DNA of 64,000 nucleotides. Origin: Diplodia intermedia (lineage: Eukaryota > Ascomycota > Dothideomycetes > Botryosphaeriales > Botryosphaeriaceae). Shown one piece after another: positions 45,774-56,247 of this stretch. Positions within the stretch are counted from its first letter, which is position 1. The number at the start of each line of letters is the position of its first letter. The notes beneath the pieces are model-generated. The model ran no database searches. It was not told the origin of the DNA and worked only from the letters and a program-made list of their open reading frames with translations. The stretch spans positions 124,001-188,000 of the forward strand of contig JAKEKT010000070.1 of NCBI GenBank assembly GCA_021495925.1, given 5' to 3'. Made by a program: the position numbers and the translations under genes.

Positions 45774-47605
45774 TCATGCCACCACCTCATCCTCATCCTT
45801 CCCCAACCCTCCGATGTCGCCGTCCACATCGTTGTACATCTTGAACATTTTCCAAAACACCACAGCCGTCGCCGAGCACGCCACAGCCAGCCCCCCATAT
45901 AGCCCCACAAGCAACGGATCCCTCGCAAAGGGCGAGATCAACCCCCCGATCATGGCGCCCAATGCAGTCGTCAGCAGATACAGCGCCATGATGAAGCTCT
46001 TCATGCTCGCCGGCGCGTTGGTGAAGGCATACTCCAGCCCCGTCACGCTCGCCAGGATCTCCGACACGGCAAGCACGAGATAGGCGGGTGTCTGAAGCAC
46101 GACGTGCACCCGGTTGGGCTCGTAGCCGCTGCCGTCAGGTCGTAGTGCCGCCGCGCAGGCCGAGGGCGCGTCGAAGCAGGGCTCGCTGGCGTAGATGACG
46201 TGTTGGAGGAAGGCGGCGTAGGCCATGGCGCAGGCGGCGAAGAGAAAGCCGAAGGTGATGCGGGTGATGGGCCGCATCGCGAAGCCGCGCCGGCGCAGCC
46301 AAGGGTAGGCGTAGCGGTCCATGAGCGGGATGAGGCAGATGACGGCGAAGGGGTCGATGTTTTGCATGATGTCGTTGGGAATACCGTGCAGTTGCATTTG
46401 GCCGGCTGTCAAGGAGATTCAGCGAACTGTTTCTTTGCCTCTTTTTTTTTTTTTTTTTTTTTTTGCATGGCGTGGAATCGGGCCCCTACCTTGTGAGATG
46501 AAGTTGTTGGACATCTGCCCGAACGCAGCCCAGTAGATTGGATAGAAGCAGAAGACTTTGCAGGCAAGCAGAGCGCGCTTCAATTCGTCGACAAATGTAT
46601 CGTCCCACTGGATGTTGCGCTGGATCCTGTAGCTGCGCTGAACCGAGGGTTTGGCGGCATCGAGATTGGCCTGGTTCACAATAGCAATATACAAAGCTTT
46701 AAAGCTGTTGGCTATGACGGATCCGGATGGAGGGTTGATCACGTATCTGTTCTTCCCACTGATGATCAGCACGAAGCCGATGACGAACATGCAAAGCGGC
46801 AGCAGGTATGCCGCCCAGAAGCCGATGCGAAGTTCCATGGTGCTGGTGGCAATGGCGGAGAGGGAGCCAATGTTGATGCACATGTAGAAGACCATGTAGA
46901 TGCGTTGGATGGTGAGCGACGGATCGACGATGACGCGTTCGCCAGAGGGCAGCGTCTTGATCTTCTGCCTGGTCTCCTCGTACTGCTCGGCAATCAGTGG
47001 CGATACGTTGCTCTTGATGCCGCCGGTGCCGAGGCCGATGACGAGGATTGCGACGAGGAGACCGGGATAGGCATAGCCGGCCTCGATCGAGGCGGGCAGC
47101 GAGGTTAGGAACAGGACGGCGATGCCAGACATGTAGACGATGGAAAAATACACAATGGTCCAGTACTTGCCCAGGTACTGATCGGCCACGACGGCGCCGA
47201 AGATGGGGGTGAGATAGCACCAGAACTGGAAGAAGCTGCTGGTCAAAGTTGCGCCGTGCTGGCCAAGCCCGCTGCGGCCGTGTCAGCTGTGGCCATCCAA
47301 TCGCCAAGATGCACGTACATGGCTCCCGGGAGGCCGCTTGGGTCATGGTACTTGTTGGCCATGTAGTTTTGGAAGGGGCCGGACAGGCCGTAGTAGGCGA
47401 AGCGCTCGCAGAGCTCGACAATAGCAATCAACGAGGCGCTCCACGGCAGGCGGTCGGCGACCTTGCGGAGGGAGAGCTTCTCCGCGTCGGATGGCTCGTC
47501 GCCATCCACCGACGGATTCCTGGGCACTCGGGCGTCCAGGTCGTCCAGCTCCACGGCTTGCGGCACCGAGGCGTAGGCGCCCCGGCTGGCGGTAAGGGGC
47601 GGCAT
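45774..47605 (-). CDS. PTR2: POT/PTR family oligopeptide transporter
   Basis: Three exons, 47605-47319, 47271-46490 and 46405-45774; introns 47 and 84 nt; 566 residues. POT transporters import di- and tripeptides with protons across the plasma membrane. After an acidic N-terminal tail come ERFAYYGLSGPFQNYM (helix 1), GQHGATLTSSFFQFWCYLTP, and FYMCINIGSL, the family signature in helix 5. The splice between exons 2 and 3 restores NNFISQAGQMQLHGIPND, a hallmark of fungal PTR2. The second intron carries an uninterrupted run of 23 T on the plus strand (A on the coding strand). The ATG at 47605 is the only in-frame Met before the conserved region. It diverges from the dehydrogenase gene across 388 bp. 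Confidence 0.93.
46442..46464. repeat. 23-base homopolymer inside the PTR2 intron
   Basis: Twenty-three T on the plus strand, i.e. A in the pre-mRNA, between donor and branch region of the second intron. It is the longest homopolymer in the window and may vary in length between isolates or sequencing runs. Confidence 0.95.
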
Positions 47606-47993
47606 CTCCTCAGTGCGGATCACCTGCTTGCTGGCGATGGCATTGTTGGGTTCGTCGGGCAGAGAACGCGTGGATGGCGGCCAGCAGGATGCCAGGCGAA
47701 GGGGGCGGCGTCGCGACGGGCCTGAGGCGCATTGGGTTGCGCTTGAGGCGGCCCGTGCGTCGAGCCTCCGCAAGAGAGTATCAATAATAATAACGAGCAA
47801 CGTCTTTGAACAAAAGCGCCACCACGTCTCGCAGAGACGCGGCCGGGACGGCTGGCCTTCGAGTGGGTGGCGCTAGTCCTGAAGCAGCTCCTCCACATGC
47901 GCCTTTCCCACGCCTTCACCTCCCCTCCAAACAGAGTAAGCATTGTAGCTCCAACCCCGCTTTACATCAACAGTCTGTCCATCGCCTGCTTCC
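47606..47993. promoter_or_regulatory. Shared divergent promoter, PTR2 / short-chain dehydrogenase
   Basis: 388 bp between start codons. The minus frame remains open upstream of the PTR2 ATG without another Met. No TATA box is clear. Confidence 0.45.
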
Positions 47994-49103
47994 ATGCACC
48001 CATCCCTCCGCCTGAACTGCCGTCTTTTCCAGCGCCGCGTGCCCCAGTCTTCATCCCACGTTGGCCGGCCCAAGCCTTGCCACGTTTTGCTCCGTGCCAT
48101 GGCTTCGTCCCGCTACGCCGCTGCATTCGCTTCGCCCAACGGCCCCGGCGACGCCCGGCCCACAGCACTCGACATCATCCGCCATGAGGGCCTGGAGGGC
48201 CAGCTGAAGGACAAGGTCATGCTCGTGACGGGATGCTCTTCAGGCCTTGGCATCGAAACCGCACGTGCCCTGTCCGCCACCGGCGCACGCCTCTTTTGCA
48301 CCGCTCGAAGCATCAAGAAGGGCGAGGAGGCCTTGTCTGATGTCCTGGAGCCTGGCCGTGTGGACTTGTTGGAGTTGCAGCTGGATTCGCTGGACAGTGT
48401 GCGCACGTGTGCCCGGGACTTTCTCTCCAAGAGCAAGACTTTGAACGTTTTGGTCTGCAACGCAGGCATCATGATGCCGCCGTACGCCAAGACCGCCGAC
48501 GGCTTCGAGTCGCAATTTGCCACGAACCACCTCGGCCACTTCCTACTGTTCAATCTACTGAAGGAGGCGCTTTTCGCCGGCTCCTCTTCGTCCTTCGGCT
48601 CCCGTGTCGTCGTAGTTGCGTCCATGGGCCATCGCGGCGGAGGAATCCGTTTCGACGACATCAATTTGGAGAACGACTATACTCCGAGCAAAGGATACGC
48701 ACAGAGCAAGACGGCAAACATTTACATGGCCAACGAAATCGAACGTCGGTACGGCGCCAGGGGGATCCATGCGCTCAGTCTCCACCCCGGCGGCATAGCG
48801 ACAGGGCTCCAGATCCACATGGATCCGAAACTCAAGGAACGGTGGGCGGGCAATCCAGACGTTGCAAAGGGAACCATGAGCCCGGCACAGGGAGCGGCAA
48901 CCCAGGTTCTGGCCGCGGTTGGAAACGAGTTTGAGGGAAAGGGTGCCAAGTACCTGGAACAGTGTTCGGAAAGCGGGCCTGTCGAGGCCGGGTATACAGT
49001 CATGGACATAGGCTATGAGACGTGGGCGTTTGACAAAGACAAGGAGCAGAAATTGTGGATCGAGTCGTTGAAAATGGTGGGACTCAATGTACAGGACGAG
49101 TAA
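47994..49103 (+). CDS. Short-chain dehydrogenase/reductase (retinol dehydrogenase-like)
   Basis: Single exon, 369 residues from the first ATG. The Rossmann fold is clear: cofactor loop TGCSSGLG (79-86), NAG (156-158), catalytic Ser210 and the YxxxK pair Tyr235 and Lys239 in GYAQSKTAN. Length and motifs fit the classical/extended WW-oxidoreductase or retinol dehydrogenase-like SDRs, which use NADP(H). Residues 1-36 are rich in Arg and lack acids, like a mitochondrial presequence; a second Met at 36 would give a 334-residue protein without it. Both starts are possible. The substrate is unknown. It ends only 88 bp from the convergent RRT8-like gene. Confidence 0.9.
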   Translation: MHPSLRLNCRLFQRRVPQSSSHVGRPKPCHVLLRAMASSRYAAAFASPNGPGDARPTALDIIRHEGLEGQLKDKVMLVTGCSSGLGIETARALSATGARLFCTARSIKKGEEALSDVLEPGRVDLLELQLDSLDSVRTCARDFLSKSKTLNVLVCNAGIMMPPYAKTADGFESQFATNHLGHFLLFNLLKEALFAGSSSSFGSRVVVVASMGHRGGGIRFDDINLENDYTPSKGYAQSKTANIYMANEIERRYGARGIHALSLHPGGIATGLQIHMDPKLKERWAGNPDVAKGTMSPAQGAATQVLAAVGNEFEGKGAKYLEQCSESGPVEAGYTVMDIGYETWAFDKDKEQKLWIESLKMVGLNVQDE

Positions 49104-49191
49104 ATACCACACGCTACATTGAGACATACAAGTACAGCTCGTTCCATCATTCGAGATTCAGTTGCCAGGAGGGTGCCGGATGCCGTGCACG

Positions 49192-50222
49192 CTAGACCAA
49201 GGTTCCGTAGCTTTGGCGCGGCGGGTCGTCGACGTAGTCTGGGCGCTCGTCCTCTTCAACGGGATTGCCCTTCTCTTCCATGTGCACGACCAGCAGGGCC
49301 GAGCCGACGGTGGTGGTCAGGAGGAAGAACATGCTCAGCACGGGAACCAGCTGCAGCATCAGCGCCGACGTGCCGAACCTGCGTGTGTCAGCGAGGGCGG
49401 AGTGCAAACAATGGGCAGCACACACCATGTGTACTTCCACCGCCACTCCTTGATGTAGCGGGTCCTGGTTTTCTTGTCAAAGTCAAGGAACTTGAAGTAC
49501 CTCCAGTGCTGCAGCGGCCCGGCTCGGTAGCCGGTGAGGAAGATGAAAAGAGGAACACCGGCGACGGGAATGAAGTTGAGCGGCAGCAGCAGGATGAACT
49601 CGACTATCTGCCGAAGATTGAACGGGGCGTAGACGGCATGGCGCTCGCGCCTGCCCAGACGTCGCACTGGGTTGTCGCCGTCCGGGGCGACGGGGCGGCG
49701 GGTGGTGACCAGATGGTCGTAGCCCTTGGCGACCAGCACCTGTGCGTGCGGTCAGGATATGGACGGGCAAGGGATTTAAATGGCTAGGCGCGAGCACACC
49801 ATCGGGCGGGCGGGGCTACAAAACTCGGACGTACCGCATCAAACAGGTCGACCTGGGTCTCGTCGACAAAAAAGGCCTCGAAGAGGATGGCGACGATGGC
49901 GGCGCCCTCGCCGAGCACCAGGAAGGTGCCGTTGACCCAGGCGCCGGCCTTGTGGAAGACGTACAGGAAGGCGACCTGCGGCAGGTAGGTCCAGACGAAG
50001 AGGTTGGCGAAGACGAAGATGGACAGCAGGAAGCACGGCAGCAGGCGGCCCTTGAGCAGCGGCCACAGGTCCGGCTGGGTGCAGAAATACCAGAGCCCCT
50101 ATGCTAACGTCAGGCCAGGCGCCGCCCACACTCGCAGCTCGACCTACTTTGAACGGGAACAGGATGCCGGCCTGGCTCGCGACGGCGGCAGGGCGCTTCA
50201 GCAGCTGGGGCGCCGGCGACAT
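49192..50222 (-). CDS. RRT8/LDS-like polytopic membrane protein
   Basis: Four exons, 50222-50148, 50098-49835, 49739-49426 and 49378-49192; introns 49, 95 and 47 nt; 279 residues. The join of exons 1 and 2 gives FPFKGLWYFCTQPDLWPLL, the family start, and later blocks include LLPCFLLSIFVFANLFVWTYLP, broken here as LLPCFLLSIFVFANL, and PLNFIPVAGVPLFIFLTGY. Four or more membrane helices are evident, consistent with the EI24-type fold. Yeast members (Rrt8, Lds1, Lds2) sit on lipid droplets and affect spore-wall assembly; in filamentous fungi the role is uncharacterised. The tail is acidic and Pro-rich (NPVEEDERPDYVDDPP). The start at 50222 is the first ATG in frame; an upstream open frame has only non-ATG codons. 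Confidence 0.82.
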
Positions 50223-50693
50223 ATCGATGGGTTGTGATTGTTCGTGGCTCGGCTGCACGGAAGCTGGCCGAAGCTGTGTCGGCAACGCTTAGCCGCGGCC
50301 TGCCCGTGTGCCCGCCGTGGCCTCTGCGCCTTGCCGCCGGAGGTGCTGAAAAATCAACAAGCCCACCGCAGATGACGCTCACACGCCCTTCATGTCGTGG
50401 CAGCCCACGCCACCCGGGCCTTCTACACGAGCCCTGCTCTCGTTGATGGGTCCTGGCGTGCATGCAGGCATTGATTGATTACCAGTAGCCATGCTCGCCT
50501 CCGCAATCGGCTGGCGGCACAGTCGGACGCTGCAGTTGTGCCTGCAGCCTCGACAAGCTCCACGCCCTTCGAGCCCACTGCACGCTAGGGGCACCGATGA
50601 CTCCCCTCGGCCCTTGATTCCCCGACCCGTTTAAATATCTATTGCCGTCGTCGCTCCTTTCGTCGCTGCCCCTCCCCAGATCCGTTGCCCGCC
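50223..50693. promoter_or_regulatory. Shared divergent promoter, RRT8-like / monocarboxylate-type MFS
   Basis: 471 bp between the two start codons. A weak TATA-like TTTAAATA lies at 50630-50637, about 57 bp before the MFS ATG. No other element is clear. Confidence 0.4.
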
Positions 50694-52170
50694 ATGGTCT
50701 ACGACTCCAAGGACGACTACTCGGAGAAAGAGTTCGGCAGCGGGGTGCTGACCCCTCGATCGCTGCCGCCGCACGAGCCTGGCGACGAGATTGCCATTGA
50801 AAGGGTAGCCACTGCTCTTGACGATGACCCCAAGGACGCCACCGCCGCCGGCACCGCCAAAAGGGCCCTCTCCAAGGTCGTGACCGCCAGGTCCGCTGCC
50901 TCAATCCGGGACCCCGGCCCTCCGCCCGATGGCGGCCTTCGCGCCTGGACCCAGGTGCTCATGGGCCACATCTGCATCATGAACACCTGGGGATACATCA
51001 ATTCCTTTGGCGCTTTCCAGGCCTACTACACCTCCACCTTGGCCGTCCCAGGCTCGCAGATCTCCTGGATCGGCACCGTCCAAGTCTGGCTGCTCTTCTT
51101 CATCGGCACCGTCGCCGGCCGTGCAACCGACGCCGGCCTATTCCGCCGCGTGTACATCCTCGGCGTCTTCCTGAGCCTGTTGGGAATCTTCATGACGTCG
51201 CTGTGCTCCCAGTACTGGCAGCTCTTCCTCGCCCAAGGCGTCTGCACCGGCCTGGGGAACGGCCTCATGTTCTGCCCGACGGTGGCTCTTGTTGCCACCT
51301 ACTTCTCCAAGAACCGAGCGCTTGCCATTGGCCTCACCGCGTCCGGGTCGGCCACGGGCGGTCTCATTTACCCATCCATGGTCAGGCAGCTGCTCCCGCA
51401 AGTGGGCTTCGGCTGGACCATCCGCATCCTCGGATTCGTCTCTCTCGCAACCTCGGCCGTGACGATCGCCCTGTTCAAGGTCCGTCTTCCCCCCAGGCCG
51501 TCGGGGCCGCTGATCGACATGTCGGCATTCAAGGAGCTCACCTACTGTCTCTTCTGCCTTGGCATGTTCCTCAACTTCTGGGCTCTGTATTTCGTCTTCT
51601 ACTACGTAAGTGACGGCCTTTGCGGCTCGCAGCAGCAGCAGCTCACGTGAAGAACAGATCAGCGCCTTCAGCCGGGACGTCGTAGGCCTGCCGTACACAG
51701 ACTCGCTCAACCTGCTGCTCATCCTCAACGGCGTAGGCTATATTTCGCGAGTGATCCCACCGTTCGTCAGTGACCGCGTCACCGGGCCTTTGAACTTGAT
51801 TATCCCGTTCTCTTTCGCCACGGGCATCATGCTGTTCGCATGGTCAGGGGTTCATACGACAGCAGGGCTGTATCCGTTTACCGTGGTCATTGGCTTGACG
51901 TCTTCCGGCGTGCAGGGTCTCTTCCCGTCGGTGCTCAGCAGCCTGACGCCGGACCTGAAGAAGACGGGAACGCGGATGGGCATGGCCTTTTCGATTGTTT
52001 CCTTTGCGGCGCTGACGGGGCCGCCGCTTGCAGGAGCGCTGATCTCGGACCACGATGGCAACTACCTGCACGCGCAGATGTGGGGAGGCACGGTGCTTGT
52101 GTGCGGCAGCTTGACATTGGTCGCGGCACGGATTGCTCAGACAGGACTTGTACTGAGAGCCAAGATCTAG
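50694..52170 (+). CDS. Monocarboxylate transporter-like MFS protein
   Basis: Two exons, 50694-51605 and 51658-52170, with a 52-nt intron whose branch region GCTCACG is near 51641; 474 residues. The MCT signature is plain: PPDGGLRAWTQVLMGHI at the start of helix 1, then NTWGYINSFGAFQAYY. The splice gives FYYISAFSRDVVGLPY, in line with family members. Twelve helices expected. Fungal relatives are grouped with yeast Mch proteins, whose substrates are mostly unknown (riboflavin for Mch5), so I give no substrate. A CAG nearer the donor at 51629-51631 is an alternative acceptor but would insert glutamines and a stop. Confidence 0.9.
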
Positions 52171-52646
52171 CAAGCAGACGAGTGAAAATAGAGTCCGACG
52201 CTAGAACAGGCAGGGGCGGGCAGGACAGTGCAGGGGCGCTGCGGCGGAAGGCAGGGGTGGCGTTGGTTTCGCGCGCAGGCGGCGGCCATGTCCTGGCAAT
52301 AATAGTAATAAGCGTAGAGATTCAACAGGGACGATGGATTGCGAAATGATGAGTCTCGGCGGCCGGGCCTCGGATGACGCGGGCGGCGGTCTCGTGGACA
52401 GCTCACGGGCCACCGCGCTTTCCCCAGCCACGCTTATCAGCGCCTGGCCCTGCCGCAATCGGCTAATCGGCGCCAAGGCCTCAGATGACGAAGGGGAGAG
52501 GCGCCGGCCCAGGTACAACTGCAGGCAGCTCCCGTTCCCCAGACAAGCTCTCCGTCAACCACCCATCTCCTCCATCACTTTGCCCCACCCGCGCCCCAAC
52601 TCCATTATTCGAGCAGCTGCAGCTCCGTCTCCGCCGCACCGCAACT
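52171..52646. promoter_or_regulatory. Upstream region of PEP4
   Basis: About 475 bp between the MFS gene and PEP4 in tandem. It holds the 3' flank of the former; a short AT-rich island lies near 52300-52315. No clear TATA box or RNA gene. Confidence 0.45.
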
Positions 52647-54042
52647 ATGAAGGGCTCCATGCTCCTCGCCGCCGGCGCCATGCTTGGCTCCGCCCAGGCC
52701 GGCGTCCATAAGATGAAGCTCAAGAAGGTGCCTCTGGCCGAGCAGCTGGTGCGTTTTCCATCTCCCGTCTCATTGCCTACGTGTGCTGGAGCTGACTGTG
52801 TGCAGGAGCACGCCAACATCGGCGACCACGTGAAGGCCCTCAGCCAGAAGTACATGGGCTCGCGCCCACAGCTCAACACCGTCGAGGACATCTTCAGGAC
52901 TCAGCCCGTCGACGCCGACTCCGAGCACCCCGTTCCCGTCACCAACTTCCTGAACGCCCAGTGTGAGTATCCAGTTCCCCCGAGGCCGCAGCGTCGGCAT
53001 CTCGCTTGTGCCCCATGTGAGCTGACGATCGTTCGCCCCCAGACTTCTCGGAGATTTCGCTCGGCACCCCTCCGCAGACCTTCAAGGTCGTCCTCGACAC
53101 CGGCAGCTCCAACCTGTGGGTGCCGTCGTCTGAGTGCGGCTCCATCGCCTGCTACCTCCACACCAAGTACGACTCGAGCTCCTCCTCGACATACTCCAAG
53201 AACGGCAGCTCCTTCGAGATCCGCTATGGCTCCGGCAGCCTTAGCGGCTTCGTGTCCAACGACGTCTTCACCATCGGTGACCTGACCGTCAAGGACCAGG
53301 ACTTTGCCGAGGCCACCTCTGAGCCCGGCCTGGCCTTCGCCTTCGGCCGCTTCGACGGCATCATGGGTCTTGGCTATGACACCATCTCCGTGAACCACAT
53401 TGTTCCTCCTTTCTACAACATGATTGAGCAGGGCCTTCTCGACGACCCTGTCTTCGCTTTCTACCTCAGCGACACCAACGACGAGGGTGCCGAGTCCGTC
53501 GCCACCTTCGGTGGTATTGACGAGAGCCACTACAGTGGCAAGCTCACCAAGATCCCCTTGAGGCGCAAGGCCTACTGGGAGGTTGACCTTGACTCCATTA
53601 CTTTCGGTGATGCAACCGCCGACCTCGACAACACCGGCGCCATTCTTGACACCGGTACCTCGTTGATTGCTCTCCCCTCCACTCTCGCTGAGCTCCTGTG
53701 AGTCCCCCCCTGCACCCTGCTTGCCCGGCATCGAAAGCGCTAACAGACTGCAGCAACAAGGAGATCGGTGCCAAGAAGAGCTTCAACGGCCAGTACACGG
53801 TTGAGTGCGACAAGCGTGACGGTCTTCCCGACCTTACCTTCACTCTCACCGGCCACAACTTCACCATCACTTCGTATGACTACATCCTCGAGGTTCAAGG
53901 CTCCTGCATCTCTGCCTTCATGGGCATGGACTTCCCCGAGCCTACCGGCCCGCTTGCCATCCTGGGAGATGCCTTCCTGCGCAAGTGGTACTCGGTCTAC
54001 GACCTTGGCGAGAACGCCGTTGGCCTCGCCAAGTCCAAGTAA
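52647..54042 (+). CDS. PEP4: Vacuolar aspartic protease, proteinase A
   Basis: Four exons, 52647-52748, 52806-52962, 53043-53697 and 53754-54042; introns 57, 80 and 56 nt; 400 residues. Pep4 is the pepsin-like protease that activates vacuolar hydrolases. Signal peptide (1-18), a basic propeptide (GVHKMKLKKVPLAEQL... to about 70), then the bilobal enzyme with catalytic Asp105 in DTGSSNLW and Asp289 in DTGTSL, flap Tyr in the RYGSGSLSG block, and the C-terminal AILGDAFLRKWYSVYDL motif. Tail GLAKSK is typical. Length matches fungal Pep4 (about 398-405). The microheterogeneous N-glycosylation sites expected in the family are few (NFT near the end). Confidence 0.97.
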
Positions 54043-54442
54043 GCGTGAGCTATTTATGATACCTCGAGCGGAATACAAGTATGCGGTAACGGACACTGGG
54101 TATGGCATTATGCGGATACAAGGCAGCACTAGTCTTGGTATCCAGCTGGTAAATTGTATGATTTGACTTTTCAGACTACATTGATGAATGGATTGGAGGG
54201 ATTGGTGTCCACTTGATCTTGTTTTGTGGTTGCGTGTTTCCCGTGTACTATACCTAGAGCCTCGTCTAGGAACAATTGTGGAATAGTGTCCCCATGGATT
54301 GCGTTTGTAAGATGGTTTTCGTTACTTGGCTGAACGTTGAGCAAAAAGCCGGGGAATCGCACGGCGCTTCACGCATGCTGAAGCCACCCCATCCTCTCCA
54401 CTCTTCCACGCCACACAACAACGCCCGGCTGGCGACCTGCAT
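54043..54442. other. Convergent intergenic region, PEP4 / small membrane protein
   Basis: About 400 bp with the two 3' UTRs, T-rich in the middle. No recognised feature. Confidence 0.45.
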
Positions 54443-54685
54443 TCACTTCCCACCGATCTTCCTGAAGCCCGCCTTCTTCGCCTTTTTCTTGGGCCAGAAC
54501 GGGATCCCCCAGCCCTTCCAGGTGCCGTTGTCCTTCTCGGTACGGTAGTGGATGAAGAAGGACAGGCCGACGAGCAGGTTTAGGCCGAACAGCACAGCCA
54601 ACAAGATGCCCAGGAGCGACGGGTCACGCTGCACCGTGGCCAGGGCCGTCGGAGTCAAAATCGGAGCGAGGAATTCGAAAGCCAT
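54443..54685 (-). CDS. Small single-pass membrane protein, family not recognised
   Basis: Single exon, 80 residues from the ATG at 54685; the frame extends 17 codons upstream, but without an ATG-supported start of family character. A hydrophobic segment (LLGILLAVLFGLNLLVGLSFF, written here as LLGILLAVLFGLNLL then VGLSFF) spans about residues 22-42, followed by HYRTEKDNGTWKGWGIPFWP and a Lys-rich end (KKKAKKAGFRKIGGK). The dibasic tail could be an ER-retrieval or cytosolic anchor signal; topology is inferred. Protein-like composition and the compact domain argue for a real gene. It converges with PEP4. Confidence 0.65.
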   Translation of the reverse strand: MAFEFLAPILTPTALATVQRDPSLLGILLAVLFGLNLLVGLSFFIHYRTEKDNGTWKGWGIPFWPKKKAKKAGFRKIGGK

Positions 54686-56247
54686 CTGCAATCTTTGTCC
54701 TTCTTTCGCTGAGGAGGTTGCCGCTTCGTAGAGCAACGAGTGTCGTAGCCCTTTCCTGTCTTTGCTCCTCGACGTTTCCCGAAGTGGCTGTGTTTCGGTG
54801 GTGGTTTGTGATCGGGTACGATTATTGAATTACGCGGGACAGCCAGCTGTCGACGACGGAGACGGTAAAAAGACAGATGGGGGTATTTCGCAAAGAATAA
54901 CAGCAACGAGCCGGGCGGAACAAGAGGGGAAGCGGGCGGAGGCCGGGGAGCAAGAAAAATTCGTGGACGAGGTCCGGCTGTTCAAAGCGGCTGAGATGCC
55001 AGCTAGCGAGGGACGTCGAGGACGCGCGCACACAAGCTATAGAAGGGAGAAAGACTGGGAAGTGGGAGTGTAGAGCGTGTTGGGTGTGCGAGAATATCGG
55101 TGAGCAAAGAGCCGCGAGACGGAAGAAGGGAAAGCGAAACCTGCATCAAACTCGAAGCGTCTGGGGCCGCAGGGCTATTAAGTCGCGCGCGTCAAGGCAG
55201 AGAGTCCGGCCGACCTTCCGCCCCGTCGGCCGTGCATGACAAGTGGTGATGGTCTGACGCTCGCTGCGGCTGATCTGCAACATCCAGCTTTCCAGCGGCC
55301 AATGGTGGCCAAAAGGGCCTGCTGCAAGAGGGCCTCCGGGTCCTGTTCCTGGCTGCGCACGCGCACCCCTTCCCTCCGGCCAGAAGCCGAGCGCTTCGCC
55401 GGCCCACACGCCAGCAACACGTGCCATCCGCTGGAGGCGACAACTAGTGGCCTGCGGAGCATGGATTCAGCGAATCACAGTGTCTTGATGTGCATCTTGG
55501 CTCCCGCAAGAGCCGCTCTTCCTTGCGCGGTTGCCAATTTGCGCGGGGGCCTCAGGGCTGACCGTTGCTGGTCCGCCGGTGGAGAATAACGAAGCAGATG
55601 ATCTGCCGATCGGCCTGTTCAGCTGGTGAATCGAGCTGCTGGTCTGCCGTCTCTCGCCCTCGGCTACAGTTGATCCATTCCGGGTCGACTGATGGTAGAG
55701 TAAGCTTGCCCGCCTGTCGTCGTCAGTCTTGCATGTGCGGCTTCTGTGTCGTCAGCAAGCCGAAGGTGACGAAATGGACGACATGCGCCGTAAAGGCTTC
55801 GCAACTTCGTTTCGAGTTCACACTTTCAACGACCATGCCAATTCATCGTACCACCTTGAAGTGCTCTAGTGACTCAAGCTTGTGCTTCCAAGACGGTGAC
55901 GCGAGCACTCAGTAGCAAGCGAGGGAAAAAAGCGTAGAGCAGTGGCAGTGCATTCGACACTGCAAGCAGAACAAACAGGACGTGGAAAGAATTGATTTGG
56001 ATGAAATTGGACAAAATCTCTCGAATGCAACTCCCACTCCTCTTACCCAAGTGGTAAGCCAACACCGACAAACAACTCATTGCGCCATCTTGAAGCCCTG
56101 TCTTCCATAACCTTCGCACCGTGACTCATAGTTATGATGGTGAGATGATGATGTTGATGTACAAAAACGGAATGAGGTTGCGTCCGTAGAATCCAGCCTG
56201 CAGCCTGTGGCCCCCCCTTTTCGCAGTCGTTCCCTTTGGCTTCTTGT
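54686..56247. other. Intergenic region without recognised genes
   Basis: Nearly 1.6 kb between the small membrane protein and SNF5, both on the minus strand. It contains the promoter of the former and the 3' flank of the latter. Open frames at 55178-55589 on both strands overlap each other and show only GC-driven composition. No RNA gene recognised. Confidence 0.5.
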
